From Phaeobacter gallaeciensis (GTDB lineage Bacteria; Pseudomonadota; Alphaproteobacteria; Rhodobacterales; Rhodobacteraceae), in the NCBI RefSeq assembly GCF_001678945.1, contig NZ_CP015124.1, positions 2,332,001 through 2,396,000 of the forward strand: a stretch of 64,000 nucleotides of DNA. Reading direction: 5' to 3'. The notes under the pieces were generated by a model. It was given only the letters and a program-made list of their open reading frames with translations. It searched no databases and had not been told where the DNA came from. How positions within the stretch are numbered: the stretch's first letter is position 1; every line of letters begins with the position of its first letter. Made by a program: the position numbers and the translations under genes. This document shows, in pieces, positions 47,831 through 56,562 of the stretch.

Positions 47831-49306
47831 ATGGCCGACACCGCCCTTTCTGCCCGCAGCGACATCGCGGACAAAACGCTAGTCCGTTCATTTTCTTATG
47901 TGAATGGCCGGTGGCAGACGGCTGAAGACGGCAATACCTTTGCCGTGAAGGACCCCGGAACCGGAAATGTGGTTGGCCATGTCGCGAGCCTTTCGGCAGA
48001 AGAATCCTCTGCTGCGGTCGATGCCGCGCAGAATGCTTTCGCCGCTTGGGCGGGGCTTTTGCCGCAGGAACGTTCGGCCATCCTGCGCCGGTGGTATCAG
48101 CTGCAGCTGGACCATAAGGAGGATCTGGCCCGGATCATGGTGCTGGAACAGGGTAAACCCCTGTCCGAGGCGATGGGCGAAATCGACTACGGCGCGGGCT
48201 TTGTGGAGTTCTACGCCGAAGAGGCCAAGCGTCCGAACATCGAAGGCGTTACCAGCCACCTGCCCGATGCCGAGGTCGAGCTGTGGCGCGAGCCGGTTGG
48301 CGTGGTGGCGCTGATCACGCCGTGGAACTTCCCCTCCGCAATGCTGACGCGCAAGGCAGCGGCGGCGCTGGCGGCGGGCTGCACCGTTGTGGCGCACCCT
48401 TCGGCGGAAACCCCGTTCAGCGCCCTGGCGCTGGCCGAATTGGCCGAACGCGCGGGCGTGCCTGCCGGGGTGTTCAACGTCGTCACCGGCGATGCGCCCA
48501 CCGTGGTCAAACCCTGGACCGAAGATACCCGTGTGCGGGCGCTGTCCTTCACCGGCTCTACCGAAGTGGGCAAGCTGTTGTACCGGCAAAGCGCCGATAC
48601 GGTGAAGCGGCTGGTGATGGAGCTGGGCGGCCACGCACCGGTGATCGTCTTCGAAGATGCCGATCTTGATCAGGCGGTCGAGGAAACCATGAAGGCGAAA
48701 TTCGCGACCTCGGGTCAGGATTGCCTCGGTGCCAACCGGATCTTTGTGCAGCGCAGCATCTACCCGGAGTTTTGCAAACGGCTGACGGCGGCGACCAAGA
48801 AACTGACCGTTGGTCTAGGCATGGACGACCCGGACATCGGGCCGCTGATGCACGACCGAGTCGTGGCCAAGCAGGAAGAACATGTGCGCGACGCGATTGA
48901 GAAGGGCGCCAAACTGGCCTGCGGCGGCGAACGCCACGCCATGGGACCGCTGTTCTATCAGCCGACCGTGCTGACCAACGTGCCGCAGGATGCCAAGATC
49001 ATGCACGAGGAAACCTTTGGTCCGGTGGCGCCGGTGGCCCCCTTTGACAGCGAAGAGGAAATCACCCAGCGTGCCAATGACACCGAATACGGGCTGGTGG
49101 CCTATGTGCATACGCAGGATCCGCGCCGTATCTACCGGCTGTCGCGGGCGCTGCAATTTGGCATGGTGGCCGTGAACCGGACCAAGGTGACCGGTGCGCC
49201 GATCCCCTTTGGCGGCGCCAAGCAATCCGGTCTGGGTCGCGAAGGTGCGCGTCTGGGCATGGAAGAATTCACCGAGGTCAAATACGTCTGCCGCGACTGG
49301 GCGTGA
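47831..49306 (+). CDS. NAD(P)-dependent semialdehyde dehydrogenase, DoeC-like
   Basis: A 491-residue aldehyde dehydrogenase of the succinate-semialdehyde type. The catalytic cysteine lies in SGQDCLGANR, the general base glutamate in MELGGHAP, and the NAD site in ITPWNFPSAM and FTGSTEVG. In this cluster it likely oxidises aspartate-semialdehyde to aspartate, the last ectoine-degradation step; SSDH activity on succinate-semialdehyde is the alternative. Strong ribosome binding site CAGGAGG. 83 bp after the Lrp gene. Confidence 0.88.
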   Translation: MADTALSARSDIADKTLVRSFSYVNGRWQTAEDGNTFAVKDPGTGNVVGHVASLSAEESSAAVDAAQNAFAAWAGLLPQERSAILRRWYQLQLDHKEDLARIMVLEQGKPLSEAMGEIDYGAGFVEFYAEEAKRPNIEGVTSHLPDAEVELWREPVGVVALITPWNFPSAMLTRKAAAALAAGCTVVAHPSAETPFSALALAELAERAGVPAGVFNVVTGDAPTVVKPWTEDTRVRALSFTGSTEVGKLLYRQSADTVKRLVMELGGHAPVIVFEDADLDQAVEETMKAKFATSGQDCLGANRIFVQRSIYPEFCKRLTAATKKLTVGLGMDDPDIGPLMHDRVVAKQEEHVRDAIEKGAKLACGGERHAMGPLFYQPTVLTNVPQDAKIMHEETFGPVAPVAPFDSEEEITQRANDTEYGLVAYVHTQDPRRIYRLSRALQFGMVAVNRTKVTGAPIPFGGAKQSGLGREGARLGMEEFTEVKYVCRDWA

Positions 49307-49386
49307 CGGGCTCCTTGCCGGGCAATTGAATATCAAACGATCACACCCGGGCCGTGCGGGCACCGGGAAACGCAGAAGGACTAGAT

Positions 49387-50760
49387 ATGCTGAAAAACGA
49401 TCAACTGGACCAATGGGACCGCGACAACTTCTTTCACCCCTCGACCCATCTGGCGCAGCACGCACGCGGCGAAAGCCCGAACCGGGTGATCAAGACCGCC
49501 AGCGGCGTGCATATCGAAGACCGCGACGGCACCAAGCTGCTGGACGCCTTTGCAGGCCTTTACTGCGTAAACGTGGGCTATGGCCGTCAGGAAATCGCCG
49601 AAGCCATCGCAGATCAGGCCCGCGAACTGGCCTATTACCACTCTTATGTCGGGCATGGCACCGAGGCGTCGATCACCCTGTCCAAGATGATCCTGGACCG
49701 GGCGCCTTCGAATATGTCCAAGGTCTATTTTGGCCTCGGCGGCTCGGACGCCAATGAAACCAACGTCAAGCTGATCTGGTACTACAACAATATTCTGGGT
49801 CGCCCCGAGAAGAAGAAGATCATCTCGCGCTGGCGCGGCTATCACGGCTCTGGGCTGGTCACCGGCTCACTGACGGGGCTTGAGCTGTTTCACAAGAAAT
49901 TCGACCTGCCGCTGGCGCAGGTGGTGCACACCGATGCGCCCTATTATTTCCGCCGCGAGGATCAGAACCAGACCGAAGAACAATTCGTTGCCCATTGCGT
50001 CGCAGAACTGGAAGCGCTGATCGAGCGCGAAGGTGCCGACACCATCGCCGCCTTCATCGGTGAGCCGGTTCTGGGCACCGGTGGCATCGTGCCGCCCCCC
50101 GCCGGTTACTGGGAAGCGATCCAAGCCGTGCTGAAAAAGCACGACATCCTGCTGGTCGTGGATGAGGTCGTCACCGGGTTTGGCCGTCTCGGCACCATGT
50201 TCGGCAGCGATCACTACGGGCTGGAAGCGGATATCATCACCATCGCCAAGGGCCTGACCTCGGCCTATGCGCCGCTGTCCGGTTCGATCGTGTCCGACAA
50301 GGTCTGGAAGGTGCTGGAGCAGGGCACCGATGAGAACGGCCCCATCGGCCACGGCTGGACCTATTCGGCGCACCCCATCGGTGCTGCGGCGGGCGTTGCC
50401 AACCTCAAGCTGATCGATGAACTGAATCTGGTTGAAAACGCAGGCAGCGTTGGCGCCTACCTGAACCAGTCGATGAAGGACGCGCTGGGCGATCATGCCC
50501 ATGTCGGCGACATCCGCGGCGAAGGCATGCTCTGTGCGGTGGAATTCGTGAAGGATCGGGATAGCCGCACCTTCTTTGACGCGGCGGACAAGATCGGTCC
50601 GCAGATTTCGGCCAAGCTCCTGGAGCAGGACCGGGTGATTGCCCGCGCCATGCCGCAGGGTGATATCCTGGGCTTTGCGCCGCCCTTCTGCTTGACCCGT
50701 GAAGAGGCCGACACCGTGGTTGCGGCAACCGCGCGGGCCGTGAAAGCGGTTCTGGGCTAA
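49387..50760 (+). CDS. Class III aminotransferase, DoeD-like
   Basis: A 457-residue PLP enzyme: VYFGLGGSDANETNVKL, the VVDEVVTGFGRLG aspartate motif and the PLP lysine in TIAKGLTSAYAP. It belongs with omega-amino-acid:pyruvate and diaminobutyrate transaminases. Here it probably converts 2,4-diaminobutyrate to aspartate-semialdehyde, feeding the dehydrogenase 80 bp upstream. ATG at 49387 with AGGA is preferred to the upstream frame. Ends before a strong terminator. Confidence 0.88.
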   Translation: MLKNDQLDQWDRDNFFHPSTHLAQHARGESPNRVIKTASGVHIEDRDGTKLLDAFAGLYCVNVGYGRQEIAEAIADQARELAYYHSYVGHGTEASITLSKMILDRAPSNMSKVYFGLGGSDANETNVKLIWYYNNILGRPEKKKIISRWRGYHGSGLVTGSLTGLELFHKKFDLPLAQVVHTDAPYYFRREDQNQTEEQFVAHCVAELEALIEREGADTIAAFIGEPVLGTGGIVPPPAGYWEAIQAVLKKHDILLVVDEVVTGFGRLGTMFGSDHYGLEADIITIAKGLTSAYAPLSGSIVSDKVWKVLEQGTDENGPIGHGWTYSAHPIGAAAGVANLKLIDELNLVENAGSVGAYLNQSMKDALGDHAHVGDIRGEGMLCAVEFVKDRDSRTFFDAADKIGPQISAKLLEQDRVIARAMPQGDILGFAPPFCLTREEADTVVAATARAVKAVLG

Positions 50761-50852
50761 TACCCTAGGCTGAGGTCCGGATACGCCTCGGGCGGGGCGC
50801 TCCCGCCCGGATCGGATCCCCTGCGGGAGGATCCTCTCCCGTTGGGCCCGGC

Positions 50853-50895
50853 AAAAAGAAAGGCGTCGCGCAATTTGCGCGGCGCCTTTCTTTTT
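50853..50895. terminator. Strong bidirectional terminator after the aminotransferase gene
   Basis: AAAAAGAAAGGCG-T-CGCGC / GCGCG-G-CGCCTTTCTTTTT with loop AATTT; about 18 paired bases, T tract on both strands. It separates the ectoine run from the TRAP transporter operon. Confidence 0.93.
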
Positions 50896-51100
50896 GCTGC
50901 AGCCGCTGCGCGTTATCGCCCGGCTGGGGGCGCTTTGGATGCGGCCTTTCCAAAAAAATTTGAGCTGCAAAACCAGTCAAATAATTGAATTGTATTAATT
51001 TTTCAAAGTTCGACTATCGCACCCGGCAGGCCCCCGGCATTTTCCTTGACCAAAGGTAAGTCCTTGATGGAACATTCTTTTATTAACGGGAGGAAAATTC
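50896..51100 (+). promoter_or_regulatory. Upstream region of the TRAP transporter operon
   Basis: Part of the 340-bp gap after the aminotransferase gene. An unusually AT-rich block (about 50951-51015) includes TTGAGC, 16 bases, TAATTG as a possible promoter at about 50958-50985 and a loose TTGAA/TTCAA dyad at about 50987-51006. The dctP ribosome binding site GGGAGGAAAATTC is clear. Confidence 0.4.
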
Positions 51101-52090
51101 ATGAAACTGACTTCGACGCTGACCGGCGCCGCGCTGGCGCTGTGCACTGCACTGCCCGCATTTGCTGCGGATGTGACCGCACGTATCTCTTTGCAGCTGC
51201 CGCTCAAAAGCCACCTTGGCCAGAACCTCTTGATGTTCAAGGAAGAGGTCGAAAAGACCTCGAACGGTGACATCGCGGTGGAGATTTACGACTCCGCGCA
51301 GCTTTACAAGGACAAGGAAGTGCCTGCCGCTGTCGGCTCTGGCGCCATCGAGATGGGCGTAGCTTCGCTGACGCGTTATGTCGGGGATATTCCCGCGGTG
51401 GATGTCTTCTATATGCCGTTCCTGTTCAACTCCGAGGAAAAGGTGCGCAAGGCCGTTGCGCCGGACAGCCCGGTGCGCGGACCCATCGATGCGGCCATCG
51501 CTGATACCGGGGCCACGGTTCTGTGGTGGCAGGCCTATGGCGGCGCGATCATGCTGTCCCAGGACGGTCCGGTGAAAACGCCTGCTGATATGGAAGGCAA
51601 GAAGGCCCGCGTCTTCGGCAAGACGCTGGGTGATTTCGTCACTGCGACCGGCGGTGCCCCGACGCTGATTTCCGGTTCCGAGCAGTATCTGGCCTATCAG
51701 CGCGGCACCGTTGATATCGGCATGACCGGTGTTTCGGGCGTGAAATCCCGCAAACTGTGGGAGGTCATGGACACTATCACCGTCACCAACCACGCCGATA
51801 TCGAATTCATCGTCGTGGCCAACACCGACTGGTGGAATGGTCTGTCGCCTGAGCATCAGAAGATCATGTCGGACGCCGCCCGCAAGGCTGAAATCGCAGT
51901 GCGGGACGAGATGTCCGCGATCGAGGCTGCCGCCTATGCCGAGGCAGAAAAGGCCGGGATGACGGTGTACCAGCCGACCGATGCAGAGATCGCCGCCTGG
52001 AAAGAGGCTGCCGCGCCCGTCTATGACGGTTTCCGCGCCAAGGCCGGTGATCTGGGCGCAGAAATCCTGTCTGCTGCCGAGAAGTTCTGA
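51101..52090 (+). CDS. dctP: TRAP transporter substrate-binding protein (DctP family)
   Basis: A 329-residue periplasmic binding protein with a signal peptide (MKLTSTLTGAALALCTALPAF, cleaved near ADVTA). The conserved middle arginine segment (MEGKKARVFG, then ISGSEQYLAYQRGTVDIGMTG) matches DctP, in which an arginine binds a carboxylate. Substrate is unknown: ectoine-type (UehA), other acids or keto acids are possible. First gene of dctPQM. Confidence 0.9.
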   Translation: MKLTSTLTGAALALCTALPAFAADVTARISLQLPLKSHLGQNLLMFKEEVEKTSNGDIAVEIYDSAQLYKDKEVPAAVGSGAIEMGVASLTRYVGDIPAVDVFYMPFLFNSEEKVRKAVAPDSPVRGPIDAAIADTGATVLWWQAYGGAIMLSQDGPVKTPADMEGKKARVFGKTLGDFVTATGGAPTLISGSEQYLAYQRGTVDIGMTGVSGVKSRKLWEVMDTITVTNHADIEFIVVANTDWWNGLSPEHQKIMSDAARKAEIAVRDEMSAIEAAAYAEAEKAGMTVYQPTDAEIAAWKEAAAPVYDGFRAKAGDLGAEILSAAEKF

Positions 52091-52153
52091 GCCTGACAGT
52101 CACGGACCGGCGCCGCATCCGGGGCCGGTCCATCTTATTCTTCGGGAAATTCC

Positions 52154-52648
52154 ATGCACGTTTTTGCCAGGTTCGTGACTGCGCTGGCCCTTGTGGCGGC
52201 GGTCCTCTTTGTTCTTGCGGGGGTCATGCTGACCTATGAGGTCATGGCCCGCTATTTCTTTGTCCGCCCCACCATCTGGGCGGCAGAGTTGAGCCAGTTC
52301 TGCCTGATCTGGGGATCGCTGATCGCGGCGCCCTGGTGCCTGCGCGAACGGCGCCATATCCGCATCACGGCGGTGATCTCTGGATTGCCGCGTGGTCCCA
52401 GGATCGGCGCGGATGTTTTTGCCATGACGGTGGTGGCGGTGTTCTCCGCTGTCGTGCTGGTCTACGGATATGAGATTTTCCACGACAGTTTCATGCGCGG
52501 GCGCACCACCGGCACCATGCTGGACATGCCCATGTGGTACGTCGAACTGTCGCTGCCCTTCGGCTTTGCGGTGCTGCTGCTGCAATCCGTGATCGAGGTC
52601 TGGCGCGCGGCGCAGGGGCATATCGCGGCTGAAGGAGAGCATGAATAA
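52154..52648 (+). CDS. dctQ: TRAP transporter small permease (DctQ family)
   Basis: A 164-residue inner-membrane protein with about four helices (ALVAAVLFVLAGVMLTYEVM, FCLIWGSLIAAPW, VVAVFSAVVLVYGYEIF, LPFGFAVLLLQSVIEVW) and the EVMARYFFVRPTIWAAELSQF DctQ segment. 63 bp after dctP; its stop overlaps the dctM start (TAATG). Confidence 0.92.
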   Translation: MHVFARFVTALALVAAVLFVLAGVMLTYEVMARYFFVRPTIWAAELSQFCLIWGSLIAAPWCLRERRHIRITAVISGLPRGPRIGADVFAMTVVAVFSAVVLVYGYEIFHDSFMRGRTTGTMLDMPMWYVELSLPFGFAVLLLQSVIEVWRAAQGHIAAEGEHE

Positions 52649-53919
52649 TGACGGTTTTCCTGATCCTTTTCGCCCTGTTCGCACTGCTGCTTGTCGGTGT
52701 TCCGGTTGCCTTTGCCCTTGGTGGGCTGGGCCTGTCGATGCTGATCCTTGGCGGGTTTTCTCCGCTGATGGCACCGCAGGCGATCCTCTCCACTCTGGAT
52801 GGCTTCATTCTGCTGGCGGTGCCGCTGTTTTTGTTGATGTCCAATGTGCTGCTGAAAGGCGGCGTTGGGCGTGATCTATATGCCGCCGTGCAGGCCTGGG
52901 TTGGCCACTGGCCTGGTGGGCTGGCCGTGGCGACGGTGATTTCCTGCGGGTTGTTCGCCGCGATCTCCGGCTCTTCGGTGGCGACGGCCGCTACCATTGG
53001 TACCGTTGCCATCCCGGAAATGATCAGCCGCGGCTACGAGCGGCGGTTTGTCTACGGGCTTTTGGCGGCTGGCGGCACGCTGGGCATCCTGATCCCGCCG
53101 TCGATCCCGATGATCATCTACGGTTTCGTCACCGAGGAATCGGTGATTGCCCTGTTCTTGGCGGGTGTCGGCCCCGGTCTGGCGCTGCTGGTGCTGTTTG
53201 CGGGCTATTCGATGATCTATGCCTCGATGAAGGGCATGGGACGCAGTGAAAAGGCGACCGGAGCAGAACGCCGCCGCGCCACCCTGAGGGCGCTGCCGTC
53301 GATTGTGCTGGCCACCGTGGTTGTGGCGGGCATCTATTCCGGCGCCTTTACCCCGACCGAGGCCGCGGCCATCGGATTTGCCTTTGCCGTGGTCATCACC
53401 GCGCTGGTCCTGCGCACGCTGACCTGGAAAGCCTTCTGGGAGGCCGCGGTGGACAGCATGGCGACCACGGTCGCGATCCTGCTGATCATTGCGGGCGCCA
53501 AAGTGTTCGGAAAGGCGATCACCCTGTACCGTATCCCGCAGGAAATCAGCGCCTTCATCTCGGACGCGGTGTCCAGCCCGGTCATGTTCGTGCTGCTGGT
53601 GGCCGGTATCCTCGTGGTGATGGGGCTGGTGCTGGAGGCGCTGTCGATGGTGCTGATCATGACCCCGGTGCTGCTGCCTGCTGCCATGGGGCTGGGCTTT
53701 GATCCGATCTGGTTCGGCGTCTTCATGGTGGTCATGGTCGAGGCGGCCTTGATCACACCGCCGGTGGGGCTGAACCTTTACGTGATCCAGGCCGTGGCGC
53801 GCGCCACCCTTGGCGATGTGGCGCGTGGGGCGATCCCCTTCCTGCTCCTGATGTTCTTCTGTGTGGTGCTGCTCTATCTGGTGCCCGACCTTGCCCTTTA
53901 TATTCCCTTCAAATTGTGA
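52648..53919 (+). CDS. dctM: TRAP transporter large permease (DctM family)
   Basis: A 423-residue protein of about 12 helices. DctM landmarks are AISGSSVATAATIGTVAIPEM, LGILIPPSIPMIIYG and the late ITPPVGLNLYVIQ segment. It carries substrate with Na+ co-transport. Its TGA overlaps the GTG of the next gene (GTGA), so the enzyme gene downstream belongs to this operon. Confidence 0.95.
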   Translation: MTVFLILFALFALLLVGVPVAFALGGLGLSMLILGGFSPLMAPQAILSTLDGFILLAVPLFLLMSNVLLKGGVGRDLYAAVQAWVGHWPGGLAVATVISCGLFAAISGSSVATAATIGTVAIPEMISRGYERRFVYGLLAAGGTLGILIPPSIPMIIYGFVTEESVIALFLAGVGPGLALLVLFAGYSMIYASMKGMGRSEKATGAERRRATLRALPSIVLATVVVAGIYSGAFTPTEAAAIGFAFAVVITALVLRTLTWKAFWEAAVDSMATTVAILLIIAGAKVFGKAITLYRIPQEISAFISDAVSSPVMFVLLVAGILVVMGLVLEALSMVLIMTPVLLPAAMGLGFDPIWFGVFMVVMVEAALITPPVGLNLYVIQAVARATLGDVARGAIPFLLLMFFCVVLLYLVPDLALYIPFKL

Positions 53920-54818
53920 GTGACATGACGACACCTGCTGACCGCCTGCGCGCGCTTCTTGCGCAGCCCCGCCTTCACACCATGCCCTGCGCCTATGATG
54001 CGCTGTCTGCCAAGCTGATCGAACAGGCCGGGTTCGACCTGACCTTCATGACCGGCTTTGGCGCCTCGGCCTCGCGGATCGGGGCGCCGGATCTGGGCCT
54101 GATGAGCTATGGCGAAGTGCTGGATCAGGCTCGCAATATCGCCGGGGCGATCTCCATGCCGCTGATTGCCGACGGGGACACCGGCTATGGCAATGCAATG
54201 AACGTGCGCCGCACGGTACAGGGGATGGCGAATGCGGGCTGCGCCGCCGTGATGATCGAGGATCAGCTGGCACCTAAACGCTGCGGTCACACACCGGGCA
54301 AGGCCGTGGTGGGCCGCGAAGAGGCCTATGACCGCATCCGCGCCGCCGTGGATGCACGTGAGGAAGGTCAGGATATCCTGATCCTTGCGCGCACCGATGC
54401 CCGTCATGATCACGGGCTGAATGAGGCGCTGACCCGCGCGCAGAAGTTCCGCGAGCTGGGCGCCGATATCATCTTTGTCGAGGCGCCCCGGTCCGAGGCG
54501 GAGATGCGCGAGGTCTGCGCGGCAACCGACGCACCCAATATGGCCAATATCGTCGAAGGTGGCGAAACCCCCGACCTGCCGCCCGAGGCGCTGGAGGAGA
54601 TCGGGTATCGTATCGCAGCCTATCCGTTGTCGCTGATGGCCTCGGCGATGCAGGCAATGATGCAGACGCTGGCCGAGATGAAAGTGGGTCAGCCACGTAG
54701 CAACCTGATGGATTTCATGGAGCTGCGCCGCCGGATCGGATTTGACGACTACTACGAAGCCTCCGAGCGCTATGCTACATCGGCCCGCCCGGTGACCGGC
54801 GCGCGCGAAGGTAGTTAA
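53916..54818 (+). CDS. Isocitrate lyase / PEP mutase family enzyme
   Basis: A 300-residue TIM-barrel lyase. Landmarks are the early MPCAYDALSAKLIEQAGF, the metal site PLIADGDTGYGN and the loop KRCGH (catalytic cysteine). These occur in oxaloacetate decarboxylases, methylisocitrate lyases, and 2,3-dimethylmalate lyase. Exact substrate unknown; cleavage of a 2-hydroxy- or oxo-acid formed from the imported compound is plausible. GTG start overlaps dctM; ATG at 53925 is the alternative. Confidence 0.88.
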   Translation: MSDMTTPADRLRALLAQPRLHTMPCAYDALSAKLIEQAGFDLTFMTGFGASASRIGAPDLGLMSYGEVLDQARNIAGAISMPLIADGDTGYGNAMNVRRTVQGMANAGCAAVMIEDQLAPKRCGHTPGKAVVGREEAYDRIRAAVDAREEGQDILILARTDARHDHGLNEALTRAQKFRELGADIIFVEAPRSEAEMREVCAATDAPNMANIVEGGETPDLPPEALEEIGYRIAAYPLSLMASAMQAMMQTLAEMKVGQPRSNLMDFMELRRRIGFDDYYEASERYATSARPVTGAREGS

Positions 54819-54839
54819 GCCAGGATCCGCGCAATCATG

Positions 54840-54856
54840 GTTTACGCACAGTAAAC
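54840..54856. promoter_or_regulatory. Palindrome GTTTAC-N5-GTAAAC
   Basis: A perfect 6-bp inverted repeat separated by GCACA in the 100-bp gap before the GMC gene. Its size and symmetry suit an operator for a dimeric repressor. It has no T tract. Confidence 0.4.
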
Positions 54857-54918
54857 GTGGACAGGATGCCCCTTCCTGCGCTCACTTTGGAACAGGATGC
54901 AGCCTTGGGAGGGGAGCG

Positions 54919-56541
54919 ATGCAGTTCGACTATGTGATTGTGGGGGGCGGTTCAGCAGGGTCAACTCTGGCCTCAAGGCTCAGCGAGGATCCGAACACCA
55001 GCGTCTGCCTGCTGGAGGCAGGCGGGCGCGGTGACAGCATTCTGGTACGCGCACCGGCGGCGGTGGTCGCCATGCTGCCGGGCCGTCCCAAGATCAACAA
55101 CTGGGCGTTTGAGACTGTGCCGCAGCCGGGCCTGAACGGGCGCAAGGGATACCAGCCGCGCGGCAAGGCGCTGGGCGGCTCCAGTGCGATCAACGCCATG
55201 CTATATGTGCGCGGTCATGCGGGTGACTATGATGAATGGGCAGCGCTGGGCTGTGATGGTTGGGGCTGGAGTGACGTGCTGCCCTATTTCCAGCGCGCCG
55301 AAAACAACGAAGCTGGCGGCGATGCGGTGCATGGCGGTGACGGCCCCCTGCAGGTCAGTCACCAGAAATCCCCGCGCCCCATCACTCGCGCCTTTGTCGA
55401 GGCGGGCAAGGCGCTGCAGATCCGCGAGACGGCGGATTTCAATACTGGAGATAATGAAGGCATCGGCCTTTATCAGGTGACGCAGTTCCACGCGGCGGAG
55501 AAGAATGGCGAGCGCTGCTCGGCCGCGGCAGCCTATCTGCACCCGGTGATGGATCGTGCGAACCTGACGGTGATCACCGGCGCCCACGCCACCAAGGTGC
55601 TGTTTCAGGGTAAGCGCGCCACCGGCGTTGCGTACCGGAAGGGCGGGCAGGATCTGACGGTCAACGCCGGGCGCGAGGCGATACTCTGCGGTGGCGCCTT
55701 CAATTCACCGCAACTGCTGCAGCTGTCGGGGGTGGGGCGCCCCGAGGATATCACGCCGCATGGGATCGGTATGGTGCACGAGTTGCCCGGCGTCGGGCAG
55801 AACCTGCAGGATCATCTCGATTTCACCCTCGCCTACAAAAGCAAGGACCGGGACAATTTCGGGATCTCTTTGCCGGGCAGCGTCAGCCTGCTGAAACACA
55901 TCAACGACTGGCGCAAGACGGGCAAGGGGATGCTGGCGACTCCCTTTGCCGAAGGGGCGGCGTTCCTGAAGACCGATCCGACACTGGAGCGCGCGGATGT
56001 GCAGCTGCATTTCGTCATTTCCATCGTCGACGATCACGCCCGTAAGCTGCATCTGGGGCATGGCTTCAGCTGTCACATCTGTGTGTTGCGACCGAAATCG
56101 CGTGGCTCGGTCGGGCTGACCTCGGGCGATCCGATGGCGCCGCCGCGGATCGATCCGCAGTTCCTGTCCGATCCCGAGGATCTGACCACCCTGATCAGGG
56201 GCGTGCGCAAGACCCGGCAGATCATGCAGACGCCGCCCTTGCAGGGCTACATCCATAAGGAGCTGTTCATCGAAGGTGAGCCGGATGACGCAGCGTTGGA
56301 GCAGCACATCCGGGCGCGGTCGGATACGATCTATCATCCGGTGGGTACCTGCAGGATGGGGCAGGACGAAATGGCGGTCGTCGATCCGGAATTGAAAGTG
56401 CGCGGTATGGAGGGCCTGCGCGTTGTGGATGCATCGGTCATGCCGCGGCTGATCGGGGGCAACACCAACGCACCGACCATCATGATCGCAGAAAAAGCCG
56501 CGGATCTGATCCGCAACCGGGCGGCTCTGGCCGCCGAGTGA
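54919..56541 (+). CDS. GMC family FAD-dependent alcohol dehydrogenase
   Basis: A 540-residue flavoenzyme of the choline dehydrogenase type. FAD loop YVIVGGGSAGSTLASRLSED at the N-terminus, GMC signature GGSSAINAMLYVRG, and a C-terminal HPVGTCRMG with the active-site histidine. It would oxidise an alcohol to an aldehyde or acid. No betaine genes accompany it, so choline is not the assumed substrate. The ligand for the next gene may be its product. Confidence 0.9.
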   Translation: MQFDYVIVGGGSAGSTLASRLSEDPNTSVCLLEAGGRGDSILVRAPAAVVAMLPGRPKINNWAFETVPQPGLNGRKGYQPRGKALGGSSAINAMLYVRGHAGDYDEWAALGCDGWGWSDVLPYFQRAENNEAGGDAVHGGDGPLQVSHQKSPRPITRAFVEAGKALQIRETADFNTGDNEGIGLYQVTQFHAAEKNGERCSAAAAYLHPVMDRANLTVITGAHATKVLFQGKRATGVAYRKGGQDLTVNAGREAILCGGAFNSPQLLQLSGVGRPEDITPHGIGMVHELPGVGQNLQDHLDFTLAYKSKDRDNFGISLPGSVSLLKHINDWRKTGKGMLATPFAEGAAFLKTDPTLERADVQLHFVISIVDDHARKLHLGHGFSCHICVLRPKSRGSVGLTSGDPMAPPRIDPQFLSDPEDLTTLIRGVRKTRQIMQTPPLQGYIHKELFIEGEPDDAALEQHIRARSDTIYHPVGTCRMGQDEMAVVDPELKVRGMEGLRVVDASVMPRLIGGNTNAPTIMIAEKAADLIRNRAALAAE

Positions 56542-56562
56542 ATTTTGGAGGAGCAAGGCAAA

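Noticed and set aside
51101-53919. Calling dctPQM the ectoine transporter uehABC
   Set aside because: Neighbourhood alone is not enough: a strong terminator separates them and the binding-site residues could not be compared. Kept as an alternative in the findings.
54919-56541. Calling the GMC gene betA (choline dehydrogenase)
   Set aside because: No betB, betI or betT genes nearby and GMC enzymes have many substrates.
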